64,000 nucleotides of DNA from JACDAN01 sp963801855 (GCA_963801855.1 CAWDGK010000001.1:62001-126000); one strand, 5' to 3'; counted from the stretch's first letter, positions 39,049 through 47,500 are shown. Program-made: numbers and translations. The notes: generated from the letters alone by a model not told the origin.

Positions 39049-40489
39049 TTGATTGCGGTCATCCACCAACTGATCCTGCGCGCGAAAGCGAGCCTCGGCG
39101 GAGAGGCCGGCTTCGCGCTCGTCGTCTCGCTCGGCATGTCGGTCGTCCTGGGAATCTCCGGCACGACCGCGGTCGTTTACAGCACGCAGAACCAGACGTC
39201 GTCCTCGCGTCGAAGGCCGACCGAACGGCGCAGTCGCTTGCCGAGGCGGGCCTCGCGAACGCCTACTCCACGCTCTTCGGTTCGGGGACGCCCACGATGC
39301 CGAACGCCGTCCCGACCATGACGATCCCGCATGAACGGAGGCACGGTCACGTACTACGGCGTCCTCAACGGTCAGACCTGGACGCTCGTCGGCGTCGGCC
39401 GGATGCCGAACCCAGGCGCCCAGGGTGGCGACGTGCTGCGAACCGCTCGCGGAAAGGCGAGCGTGGGGAGCGCCCAGCAGGGCACCTCGAACAACGCCGT
39501 CTGGAACTACGTCTACAGCGACTCGCTCACGACCTGCATGCCGCTCGAGAACTCGATCGTGATCGACGTGCCGCTCTACGTGCGGGGAGACATCTGCATG
39601 AAGAACTCGGCCAAGATCAAGGGGCCGAGCCTCCAGGTCGGCGGCAAGGTCACCATGAGCAACTCGGCCCAGATCGGCGAGTCCGGCGACAAGATCCCCG
39701 AGATCCACATCGCCGGCGGCTGCAAGCGCGGAAGCGGCGCGCTGCACAACCCGTGCACGAGCGGCAGACCTCGTCTACGGGGACGTCGTGGACAACACGC
39801 CGGGCGTGCTGACGAAGCCGCCCGTCGATCTCCAGAAGTGGTACACGGACTCCCAGCCGGGCCCGATGCACGGCTGCACGACCGGCAGCTTCCCGGGCGG
39901 CTTCGACAACGACACCGTCATGAACAAGAGCCGGGGCGACGTGCAGCTCCTGACGACGCAGCCGTACGACTGCCACGTCAAGGATGCGCAGGGCAACACG
40001 ATCGGCCGCCTCGGGTGGACCGGGAGCAACCCGAGCCCCGGCACGCTGACGATCGCAGGCACGATCTTCATCGACGGCAACATCGTCTTCCAGAACTCGG
40101 CCAGGGCCGTGTACCAGGGCAAGGCGACGCTCTATGCCGCCGGAAAGATCACCTTCGAGAACTCGAACGACGTCTGCGGAGACCCCGAGTGCGACGACGA
40201 CTGGGATCCCCTCACGAACCTCCTCGCGCTCGTCGCGGGCGAGTCGCAGGCGGCCGACGGCATCGACATGGTCAACTCGACGCGCTTCCAGGGCGCGCTC
40301 TACGCGGTCAACGACATCCGCCAGCGGAACAGCGCCGTGGTGTGGGGCCCGCAGATCGCCCGTCAGATCTATCTCATGAACTCGGTCGAGAACCACTTCG
40401 TCCCTCTCGGGGCGCTGCTCCCCGGGATGCCGGCGAGCTACGCCGAGACGATCGTCATCCAGCCCGAAGCCGGCTCGTACTCATCCTGA
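39049..40489 (+). CDS. PilX-like pilus protein with beta-helix repeats (paralog 3, frameshifted)
   Basis: A TTG start with GAGGAG upstream gives MIAVIHQLILRAKASLGGEAG, then the helix FALVVSLGMSVVLGISGTTA. Frames change near 39195, 39330 and 39765. The pieces match the paralogs: ADRTAQSLAEAGLANAYSTL, LYVRGDICMKNSAKIKGPSL, GGCKRGSGALHNPC, GTLTIAGTIFIDGNIVFQNS, LYAAGKITFENSNDVCG. The restored length is about 480 residues. It ends 7 bp before a strong hairpin that begins the structured repeat element upstream of pilD. Function as for the other paralogs, inferred from context. Confidence 0.72.
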
Positions 40490-40495
40490 GCCTTT

Positions 40496-40639
40496 CGCTG
40501 AAAGTCTCACGACTTTCAGCGACCTTCCGGAAGCCGGGCGGCGACTGCGTCGCCGCGCGGCGCGGTTGCCGGCTACGACTCGGTGGCGGATCCTGGCGTG
40601 CCAACGGGCGGAGCGGGCAGAGCCCGCTCCGCGGCAGCG
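40496..40639 (+). repeat. Three-hairpin structured element, copy 1
   Basis: Stem 1 is 11 bp (40496-40506/40511-40521, loop TCAC). Stem 2 is 8 bp (40538-40545/40549-40556, loop TGC). Stem 3 is 11 bp (40608-40618/40622-40632, loop AGA). It is homologous to the inverted copy at 41441-41580, with compensatory changes in the stems. It begins 7 bp after a stop codon, so it could act as a terminator, attenuator or mRNA-end element. A small mobile (REP/MITE-like) origin is also possible. Confidence 0.7.
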
Positions 40640-40642
40640 TTC

Positions 40643-40670
40643 TAAGGGTTCGCGCTTCTTGCGCCGATAG
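40643..40670 (+). promoter_or_regulatory. Sigma-28-like promoter of pilD
   Basis: TAAG at 40643-40646, 16-nt spacer, GCCGATAG at 40663-40670. The pilD ATG is 8 nt after the -10 box with no Shine-Dalgarno, implying a leaderless transcript. The -35 lies immediately after the structured element. Confidence 0.65.
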
Positions 40671-40678
40671 CTAGCCGG

Positions 40679-41422
40679 ATGGAGTTCGCACTCGTAGCTC
40701 TTGCGCCCGGCCTTGCGCTCGGCAGCTTCCTGAACGTGGTCGCGGCGCGGGTGCCGCGACGGACGTCGATCGTGAAGCCCGCGTCGGCCTGCATGGAGTG
40801 CAAGACGCCGATCGCCCGACGCGACAACGTGCCGGTGCTCTCCTGGCTTCTCCTTCGAGGTCGTTGTCGGTCGTGCGGGACGCGCATCAGCCCGCTCTAC
40901 CCAGCCGTCGAGCTTGCGACCGCGCTGCTCGTCGCCGCCTGCGTGCTCGCCTTCGGGCTGAGCGGCCAGACGGTGGTGGCCGCCTTCTTCTGCGGAGTCC
41001 TCGTCGCCGTGTCGGCGATCGACCTGACGCACCGGATCATCCCGAACAGGATCGTCCTGCCCTCGTTCGTCATCGTCCTCGTCGCCCAGACGCTGCTCGA
41101 GCCGAGCCCGCAGTGGGCGCTCGGGGCCCTCGGGGCGTCCGGATTCCTCTTCCTCGCCGTGCTCGCCTACCCCGCGGGAATGGGCATGGGAGACGTCAAG
41201 CTCGCGCTGCTGATGGGCGCCGCCCTCGGAAAGCTGGTCCCGGTCGCCCTCATGGTCGGGATGATCTCGGCACTCGTGCCGGCCGTCATCCTGCTCGCGC
41301 GCCACGGCTCGAAGGCCCGCAAGATGGGCATCCCGTTCGGCCCCTTCCTCGCGCTCGGATCGGTCGTCGCCCTGTTCTTCGGCGAGCCGATCCTCGACTG
41401 GTACCTGAGCTTCCTCACCTAG
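40679..41422 (+). CDS. pilD: Prepilin peptidase / N-methyltransferase PilD
   Basis: 247 residues with about seven membrane spans. The N-terminal domain has two zinc CxxC pairs (SACMECKTPIARRDNVPV and GRCRSCGTRISPLYPAVEL) and the GSFLNVVAARVPRR motif. The catalytic aspartates of the GxGD-type protease are in AIDLTHRIIPNRIVLPS and GMGMGDVKLALLMG. The enzyme cuts the short basic leader before Phe/Tyr/Met of prepilins and methylates the new N-terminus, at the cytosolic face of the membrane. Clients encoded nearby include both major pilins and the minor pilins. It is flanked by two inverted copies of a structured element. Confidence 0.95.
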   Translation: MEFALVALAPGLALGSFLNVVAARVPRRTSIVKPASACMECKTPIARRDNVPVLSWLLLRGRCRSCGTRISPLYPAVELATALLVAACVLAFGLSGQTVVAAFFCGVLVAVSAIDLTHRIIPNRIVLPSFVIVLVAQTLLEPSPQWALGALGASGFLFLAVLAYPAGMGMGDVKLALLMGAALGKLVPVALMVGMISALVPAVILLARHGSKARKMGIPFGPFLALGSVVALFFGEPILDWYLSFLT

Positions 41423-41440
41423 CACGGACTTGGATCCGAA

Positions 41441-41580
41441 CGTCGCGGAACGGGCTTTGCCCGTTCCGCTCACCAGCATCCGACTCGCCACCCGGGTGAG
41501 TCCCCGAGCGACCGCGCCGCGCGCCGCGAAGCGGCGCCCGGCTTCAAGAGGGTGGCGGAAAGTCGTGAGACTTTCCGCCA
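41441..41580 (-). repeat. Three-hairpin structured element, copy 2 (inverted)
   Basis: On the minus strand, stem 1 is 12 bp (41553-41564/41569-41580, loop TCAC in the same sense as copy 1). Stem 2 is 7 bp (41521-41527/41531-41537). Stem 3 is 11 bp (41445-41455/41459-41469). It follows the stop of the minus-strand VWA gene, just as copy 1 follows the stop of the third PilX-like gene. Stem bases differ from copy 1 in paired, compensatory ways. Confidence 0.7.
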
Positions 41581-41585
41581 GACGT

Positions 41586-41603
41586 GCCGCCCGTCAGGGC
41601 GGC
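41586..41603 (-). terminator. Hairpin directly after the VWA gene
   Basis: GCCGCCC, GTCA, GGGCGGC forms a perfect 7-bp stem touching the VWA stop codon. There is no T-run; it could act with the adjacent structured element in ending the minus-strand transcript. Confidence 0.4.
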
Positions 41604-42853
41604 TACGTCACATCGTTGTCGATGAGCGCGGACGTGCCCTTGTGGATGTCGCGCGCGATCTCGGTGAAGATCGTGCGGAGCTGGCCGGGGGAGGGCTTGT
41701 CGAAGAACGTGGTCGGTCCGGATGCGATCTTCTGGAGCGCCGAGTAGGCGGTGATCGCGGGCTTCTCGTCCTTCAGGTCCCAGGTCTCGCACTTGTTGGC
41801 ACCGCCGTTCAGCGCGTCGAGGTCGTAGCCGATCGAGTAGATGACGGTGCCGCGGGCCTTGATTCCCGCTGCGGAGGCGACGCCCTGGTTGCAGGGCTGC
41901 TTCCGGTAGGGGGACGAGTTCGAGTAGAAGTCCGGCCCGTAGTTCGCAGCGCCGTCGGAGAGGAAGACGATCATGTCCTTTACGGCTGGCCGGCCGTTGC
42001 GGTCGAGCTCGGCCTGGGCAGCTTCCAGCGCGTCGGCGTATGCGGTCCTTCCGCCGCCCTTCTGGCAGTCGATCGTCTTGACGAGATCCGAGTTCGGGTT
42101 CAAGCCCTGACGCGGGTTCCCGTAGTCCTTCGAGAGCGGCACCAGCACGTACTTCGAGTTGCGTGAGTCGTAGTTGCTCGTACCAGGGGTGTTGCAGCGC
42201 TTGCCGACGGTGGTCGTCGGCGGAAGTGCGGCGAGCCCCACCCACTGGGACGAGGACTCGAAGAAGCTGAGGAAGGTCTCCATGCCGTCGATCGCGTTCT
42301 TCAGGTCGGTGCAGTAGGGGTCGGGCCTCCCCCAGTGGTCCTCGCACATCGATCCCGTCCGGTCGAGCACGAGCATCATGTCGAGCGGCTTGACGCCGCA
42401 CGGCGAGCAGGCGGTCGCCTTGACGCTCAGGTTGAACTTCTCGATTCCGAGGACGCCGGCAAACAGCGTGTCGATCTGGGCTCGCTCCGTCACGGTCACC
42501 GCGTTGACGGGATCGCATCCCGGGATCAGCGACAGGCAGCGAGTCTTGACCTCGACCGTGACGTCGCGCACGTTTGCACGCTCGTTCTTCCCGCCGGGCT
42601 CGCCGCTGTACTCGAACGCGAGGGCCTCGGCCCGGGCCGGATCCGGAAGCTCCTGGGCGCCTGCGAGGGCTGCCGCGTCGGTCTGGGCCTGGAGCGACCT
42701 GTGCGCGTAGTACGCGTAGCCGACGTCGATGACCATTGCCGCCATCCCGAGCAGCACGACCAGGAAGAGCACGACCATGACGAGCGCCTGGCCTCTCTCG
42801 TTGCGGATCTGGATTTTGGTGCCGGGACGACTCTGGGGACGTATCGGGGCCAC
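41603..42853 (-). CDS. TadG-like protein with von Willebrand factor A domain
   Basis: 416 residues from a GTG with a perfect AGGAGGT ribosome site. The N-terminus holds a Tad/TadG membrane anchor (RNERGQALVMVVLFLVVLLG) and the conserved HRSLQAQTDAAALAGAQEL. A VWA domain follows with the MIDAS segment MLVLDRTGSM (Thr in place of the usual first Ser), GGGRTAYADALEAAQ and IVFLSDGAANYG. Several cysteines (LSLIPGCDP, TACSPCG, CNTPGTS) suggest disulfides outside the cell. VWA proteins bind metal and ligands, and such anchored forms occur in Flp/Tad systems and as pilus adhesins. It is divergent from pilB. A GCCGATAT lies upstream on its strand (42913-42920) but without a good -35. Confidence 0.82.
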   Translation of the reverse strand: MAPIRPQSRPGTKIQIRNERGQALVMVVLFLVVLLGMAAMVIDVGYAYYAHRSLQAQTDAAALAGAQELPDPARAEALAFEYSGEPGGKNERANVRDVTVEVKTRCLSLIPGCDPVNAVTVTERAQIDTLFAGVLGIEKFNLSVKATACSPCGVKPLDMMLVLDRTGSMCEDHWGRPDPYCTDLKNAIDGMETFLSFFESSSQWVGLAALPPTTTVGKRCNTPGTSNYDSRNSKYVLVPLSKDYGNPRQGLNPNSDLVKTIDCQKGGGRTAYADALEAAQAELDRNGRPAVKDMIVFLSDGAANYGPDFYSNSSPYRKQPCNQGVASAAGIKARGTVIYSIGYDLDALNGGANKCETWDLKDEKPAITAYSALQKIASGPTTFFDKPSPGQLRTIFTEIARDIHKGTSALIDNDVT

Positions 42854-42960
42854 GCTTGTACCTCCTGGGACTGGCGTGGCCGTCCGCCGTGTCTCTTCGA
42901 TGCTTCTCACCGATATCGGCGATCGGACGTCGGCGCGTATTCCTCTCGCGAGTGATCGGT

Positions 42961-42988
42961 TCAAGGGATTCCTCTCCCCTGCCGATTA
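42961..42988 (+). promoter_or_regulatory. Sigma-28-like promoter of pilB
   Basis: TCAA at 42961-42964, 16-nt spacer, GCCGATTA at 42981-42988. The ATG at 43002 follows after 13 nt without a Shine-Dalgarno sequence. The promoter decides the start: longer open frame upstream lies across it. Confidence 0.65.
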
Positions 42989-43001
42989 CCTCGTTTGGGT
43001 T

Positions 43002-44795
43002 ATGGAGCTGGAACAACCAGCAAAACTGCGGACTCCTGCGGCAGGGGAGTCGAGCTCTGACGGGGGCGGGCTTCGGCCTGCCTTCCCGGTCAACGAAGTG
43101 TCGGAGCTCGTCGCCGACGTCATCGAGCAGACAGGACTTCTCTCCCCTGCGGATGTGACGCTCGCACGCTCGACCGCGAAGACCAGCTCCTTCGCGCAAG
43201 CCCTCGTCGACGAAGGCCTTGCCGCGCCCGAGCGTGTGGCGAGCGCTCTCTCCGCACGGTTCGGAATCCCGGTCGTCGACCTGCTCGAGGTCGGAGTCTC
43301 CACCGACGCGGCCAAGGAGATCCCGCTGCACGTCCTCGAGCGGATCGTCGCCATCCCGTACGCGATCGAGGACGGGATCCTGCGCATCGCGATCGCCGAT
43401 CCTCAGAACGTGAATGCCGTCGACGAGCTCAAGCTCGCGACTCGGCTCCAGATCGAGCTCGCCATCGGCTCCAAGGAGGACATCCTCCACGAGGTCAAGC
43501 GGCTTGCCCGCGCCGCGGAAGCGTTCGGCGCGCGTTCGATCATGGACGAGGCGCTCGTCGAGGAAGAACAGGCGCAGGCGGAGGAAGAGGGAGACGACCT
43601 CGAAGCAGAGGACGGCATCTCGGACGCTCCGCTCGTCCGCCTGGTCAACTCACTCATCTTTCAGGCGGCCGAGGAAGGCGCCAGCGACCTGCACTTCGAG
43701 CCCCAGGCGGATGCCCTCGTCGTCCGGTTCCGGACGGACGGCGTCATGCACGAGGTCCAACGCGTGCCGAAGCGAATGACGGCCGGCGTGATCACTCGCC
43801 TCAAGGTGCTCGCCAAGCTCGACATCGCCGAGCGCCGAAAGCCCCAGGACGGACGAATCTCCCTGAGCGCCGCTGCCGCCGGACGGCTGCTCGACATCCG
43901 CGTCGCGACCCTTCCCACCGTCGACGGCGAGAAGATCGCCATGCGGCTGCTCGACAAGTCGAAGACAGCTCCCACGCTCGAAGAGCTCGGGCTCGAGGAG
44001 AGCATGCGGAACACCCTGTCCGAGATCATCGACAAGCCCGGCGGCGCGCTTCTCGTCACGGGCCCGACGGGCTCGGGTAAGTCGACCACGCTCTACTCGG
44101 CGCTGACGGAGATCTCGCGCCCGGAGATCAACATCGTCACCGTCGAGGATCCCGTCGAGTACCGGCTGCCCGGCGTCAGCCAGATCCAGATCAACGTCAA
44201 AGCCGGGCTCACCTTCGCCGCAGCCCTCCGTTCGATCCTGCGTGCCGATCCCGACGTCGTGATGGTCGGCGAGATCCGCGACGCCGAGACCGCCAAGATC
44301 TCCATCGAAGCCGCCCTCACCGGCCACTTCGTGCTCTCGAGCCTCCATACCAACGACGCGCCGGGCGCGATCACGCGGCTGAACGAGATGGGGGTCGAGC
44401 CGTTCCTCACAGGCTCCGCCGTCTCCGCCGTCCTGGCCCAGCGTCTTGCGCGAAAGCTCTGCTCTCACTGTTGCGAGATGTACAGCCCGTCGATCGACGA
44501 GCTGCTCCGCAACCGCGTCTCTCCGGAGGTTGCAGCCGCCTCGGACGGCTCCGCGTTCTACCGGAAGCGGGGCTGCCCACGCTGTGCGCAGACCGGCTAT
44601 CGCGGCCGGATCGGGATCTACCAGCTCCTCGTCATGACCGAGAACCTCGAGTCTTTGGCTGTGTCCCGTGGTAGCCGCGAGGAGATCGAGCGCGCTGCGA
44701 TGGAAGGCGGAATGCGCACGCTCTGGGACGACGGGCTCGCGAAAGTCGCCGCGGGAATCACGTCCCTCGAGGAGCTGAGCCGTGTCCTCGTTTGA
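43002..44795 (+). CDS. pilB: Pilus assembly (extension) ATPase PilB
   Basis: 597 residues from MELEQPAKL. An MshEN domain (about 35-165) begins with VNEVSELVADVIEQTGLLSP and SFAQALVDEGLAAPERVASA. An acidic linker (EEEQAQAEEEGDDLEAEDG) precedes the AAA+ motor: DAPLVRLVNSLIFQAAEEGA, the arginine-finger region, Walker A VTGPTGSGKSTTLYSAL, Asp box VTVEDPVEYRLPGVSQIQ, Walker B RADPDVVMVGEIRDAETAK, His box SLHTNDAPGAITRL. The zinc tetracysteine is in LCSHCCEMY and RGCPRCAQTGYRGRIG. It powers pilus polymerisation with PilC. The MshEN part may bind c-di-GMP. It is followed by a second MshEN gene. Confidence 0.95.
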   Translation: MELEQPAKLRTPAAGESSSDGGGLRPAFPVNEVSELVADVIEQTGLLSPADVTLARSTAKTSSFAQALVDEGLAAPERVASALSARFGIPVVDLLEVGVSTDAAKEIPLHVLERIVAIPYAIEDGILRIAIADPQNVNAVDELKLATRLQIELAIGSKEDILHEVKRLARAAEAFGARSIMDEALVEEEQAQAEEEGDDLEAEDGISDAPLVRLVNSLIFQAAEEGASDLHFEPQADALVVRFRTDGVMHEVQRVPKRMTAGVITRLKVLAKLDIAERRKPQDGRISLSAAAAGRLLDIRVATLPTVDGEKIAMRLLDKSKTAPTLEELGLEESMRNTLSEIIDKPGGALLVTGPTGSGKSTTLYSALTEISRPEINIVTVEDPVEYRLPGVSQIQINVKAGLTFAAALRSILRADPDVVMVGEIRDAETAKISIEAALTGHFVLSSLHTNDAPGAITRLNEMGVEPFLTGSAVSAVLAQRLARKLCSHCCEMYSPSIDELLRNRVSPEVAAASDGSAFYRKRGCPRCAQTGYRGRIGIYQLLVMTENLESLAVSRGSREEIERAAMEGGMRTLWDDGLAKVAAGITSLEELSRVLV

Positions 44796-44937
44796 TCCCG
44801 GCTCCCAGGGCATCCCTCGATCGAGTGACGGCGCGCCCAACTGGGCGGCCGATACCGACCCAGTCGGCCCGGTCACACCCGAGCCTGCGTCGATCCACGC
44901 CGGACCGACCCAAAACCTGCTTCAGAAAGAGGAAAGC

Positions 44938-46571
44938 ATGTCCACTGCGGAATTCGGAGACCCCACCCTGGCGGCTGGACTTGCGCCGCCGTCACCCGAT
45001 GGCCTGATCAGCCCGATGGTCATTTCGGCGCCGGCTTTGCCCGGACCGGGAGGCGATGTTGCGCCGCTCCTGGCGCCCCCTCTGAATGCTGCGCCGCCGG
45101 CGACGCCGCCGGTCGCGCCCGTAGCCCCGGTGAACGTCGAGGCTGCGGCCCCCGCAATTGCCGCCGCGGACATGCGTGACGTCCCTCTCGGCACGCTCAT
45201 CTTTCGCGCCGGACTGCTCACCGAGGAGCAGCTCGAGGAGGCGCTCCAGGACGGAATGCAGCGGGGCAAGCGACTCGGCGAAGTGCTGCTCGAGCGCGGC
45301 CTCGTCTCGGAGAACGACCTCGGACGGATGCTCGCGGGCCAGAAGGGCCTGCAGTTCGTCGAGCTCGATTCGGCCTCGATCGACCCGACTGCCGTCCAGC
45401 TGCTTCCGGTCGAGAAGGCGCGCCTTCACACGGTCTTGCCGATCGGGTTCCACGAGGGCCTACCGGTTGTCGCGGTCGCCGATCCGTCCAACGACCTCGT
45501 CGTCGAGAACGTTCGGCGCGCATTGAACTGCGAGCCGCACCTCGTGGTCGCCGGGCGCGAAGCTCTGCAACGCCAGATCGAGGTGGCACACGCCGCCGCC
45601 CCAGCGCCGGCCCCCGTCGCCCAGGAGCACCAGCCCGTTTCCCTCTCGCCCCTGCCCGAGCCGGTCGCCGAAGCTGCGCCTCTGCCTGCTCCGCCTGCCC
45701 AGCCGCTCGAGCCCTTGGTTGCGACGCCGGCCGCCCCTATGGCTGTGACGCCGACCGAGCCTCTCGCCGAGACGCCGGACGAGCCCGTCGACGGCGGTGT
45801 CTGGCTCGGTGTTCCCGACCCGGCGCCCCAGGAGCCTGTCGTTTCGTTCCAGCCGTCTGAGCTCCAGCCGCTTGTCGCCGAACCGGTCCCCCCGCTTCCC
45901 GAGCCGGTCGCGGAGGCTCCGGTCGTCCAGCCGCTCCCGGAGCCGGTGGCGATCTCATTCACCCCGGTTGCACCCGTCGAGCCCGTGGTCGAGACCGTCT
46001 TGCCGCTGCCTGTGGCCGAGGCCGCCGTGGCGCCGCCTGACCCGGTCGCCACGCCGGAGCCGGTGGTCGTTGCCGGAGCCGGTCGCCCGACCCCGATACG
46101 GTCGCCGCTCCCGACCCTGTGGCGGTCGTGGAGCCTCCCGCTGCAGCCGAGCCTGCGATCGTCCCGGAAGCTCTCCCGGCCCCCGAGCCCCCGGTTCTTC
46201 CCGACCCCGTGGCTCTCCCCGAGCCCGTCGTTCTCCCCGAGCTTGTCGCGGCAGCTCCCGAGGCGTCACTCGAGGAGCCGGCGCCGGCCGGCAGCGACGC
46301 GGATACGGTCGTGACGCACTCCGTCTTCCTCCAGCTCAGCAACGGCGACCGCGTCGAGATCGGCGCGTTCCGGTCGACCGGCGAAGCGAAGGAGCATGCG
46401 CAGAACGTCGTGCGCCAGATTTCGTCCGACCACGGATGGCCGTTCTTCGGCGGACGCTTCATTTCCCCGGACGCAATCGTCTCCGTGGACCTCTCCGAGC
46501 CGGAAGACCGCTGGCTCGGCTCTGCTGCCCGGCGCAACGCCTGGACCGCTGCCGGCGAGCAGCCGGCCTGA
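44938..46571 (+). CDS. MshEN-domain protein with Pro/Glu/Val-rich linker (one frameshift)
   Basis: Start chosen at the ATG with AGAGGAAAG upstream; a GTG at 44782 with GAGGAG, overlapping pilB, is an alternative. After an Ala/Pro-rich start there is an MshEN domain with two modules (PLGTLIFRAGLLTEEQLEEA and RLGEVLLERGLVSENDLGRM, then LAGQKGLQFVELDSASID). A roughly 200-residue linker of PxPEPV-like repeats follows, and a C-terminal ~75-residue domain (VFLQLSNGDRVEIGAFRSTG, HAQNVVRQISSDHGWPFFGG). One shift near 46075, inside the repeat, was assumed. It could be a tethered c-di-GMP receptor for the PilB motor. The terminal domain is not recognised. Confidence 0.75.
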
Positions 46572-46577
46572 TTCGGA

Positions 46578-46605
46578 TCAAGGATCGCCGATCCGATGCC
46601 GATAG
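46578..46605 (+). promoter_or_regulatory. Sigma-28-like promoter upstream of the 46613 gene
   Basis: TCAA at 46578-46581, 16-nt spacer, GCCGATAG at 46598-46605. The ATG is 7 nt downstream with no ribosome site, so the transcript should be leaderless. Confidence 0.7.
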
Positions 46606-46612
46606 CTCCAGC

Positions 46613-47239
46613 ATGAACCTGCGGCTTCCGAACCGTGCCCTCGTGCCGGTCGTCGTCCTCGCCGTCCTGGGCGGAGTCGTCGCGACGTTCATCGTCGCCC
46701 GGCCCCCCTCGTCGGCAGACACGCCGAGCCTCGTGCAACCCAAGCTCGCCAAGACTGCGCCCGTCAAGAAGCCGGCTCCGCTGCAGAAGGCCAAGGCGAA
46801 GCCTGCGGCCAAAGCACCGGTGAAGAAGCCGGTCAAGGCTGCCGTCAAGCCCGTCCCCGTCGTTCCCGTCGCTCCCGTCACACCGATTCCACGTGCCGTT
46901 CCCGCGAAGCCGGTCGTCGACGAGAGCGGACTGCCCAGAGTCCTCAAGGCGGCGCTCGCCGGCAATCGCGTCGTCGTCGTCGGGCTGTACGACCCCGACG
47001 CCGCAGTCGACGAGATGGCGGTCGCCGAAGCCCGAGCCGGAGCCAGGGCCGCCGGCGCAGGATTCGTCGCGCTCAACGTCTTTGCCGAGTCGCAGTCCCG
47101 GCCACTCCTCGTGCTCCTCGGAGCCCTGGAGAACCCGGGCGTTCTCGTGTACCGAAGGCCTGACGTGCTGTTTGCACGGATTGGCGGCTTCGCCGACAGC
47201 GAGACCGTCGCCCAGGCCGCGTCCAACGCCCGGCGATGA
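46613..47239 (+). CDS. Membrane-anchored thioredoxin-fold-like protein without CxxC
   Basis: 208 residues. An N-terminal membrane anchor (LVPVVVLAVLGGVVATFIVA) is followed by a Lys/Pro/Ala-rich spacer of about 65 residues (APVKKPAPLQKAKAKPAAKA) and a C-terminal domain of about 105. That domain has a thioredoxin-like order of strands: GNRVVVVGLYDPDAAVDEMA, AGFVALNVFAESQSRPLLVL, NPGVLVYRRPDVLFARIGGF. No cysteine pair is present, so no redox role is expected. It heads a two-gene unit with the small downstream gene (ATGA overlap) between the MshEN protein and the pilins. It is probably an envelope component of the pilus machine, function unknown. Confidence 0.7.
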   Translation: MNLRLPNRALVPVVVLAVLGGVVATFIVARPPSSADTPSLVQPKLAKTAPVKKPAPLQKAKAKPAAKAPVKKPVKAAVKPVPVVPVAPVTPIPRAVPAKPVVDESGLPRVLKAALAGNRVVVVGLYDPDAAVDEMAVAEARAGARAAGAGFVALNVFAESQSRPLLVLLGALENPGVLVYRRPDVLFARIGGFADSETVAQAASNARR

Positions 47240-47472
47240 GCACCGCCCAGCGCGCGAAGACCGCGCGGAAGGACGGCCGCCAGGTCGTCACCCTTCGCCG
47301 GGAGCATGCCGACGACCAGGTGGTCGTGCACTGCGAGGTCTATCCGGTGAACAGCCTCCGCGTCGAGCCCATCAGGCCCGGGCCGTACGTCTTCCACAGC
47401 GATGAAGAGGCGACGACGTTCGTCGAGGCAACCTCCCGCGCGCTCGAGTATCTCGGCTGCACGATCTCCTAG
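47236..47472 (+). CDS. Small conserved-looking protein of pilus locus, unknown
   Basis: 78 residues, start overlapping the preceding gene by ATGA. A basic N-terminus (MSTAQRAKTARKDGRQVVTL) is followed by a likely alpha/beta domain (VVHCEVYPVNSLRVEPIRPG, YVFHSDEEATTFVEATSRAL). No signal peptide or membrane span, so it is cytosolic. The codon use matches its neighbours. No family is recognised. The coupling with the anchored thioredoxin-fold-like protein suggests they act together. Confidence 0.65.
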   Translation: MSTAQRAKTARKDGRQVVTLRREHADDQVVVHCEVYPVNSLRVEPIRPGPYVFHSDEEATTFVEATSRALEYLGCTIS

Positions 47473-47500
47473 AGCGGGTTTCCAGCCCCCTTGGTTCGCG

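Noticed and set aside
42913..42920. GCCGATAT on the minus strand before the VWA gene as a twelfth pilus promoter
   Set aside because: The -10 match is good but the -35 position reads ATAC; kept only as a low-certainty remark.
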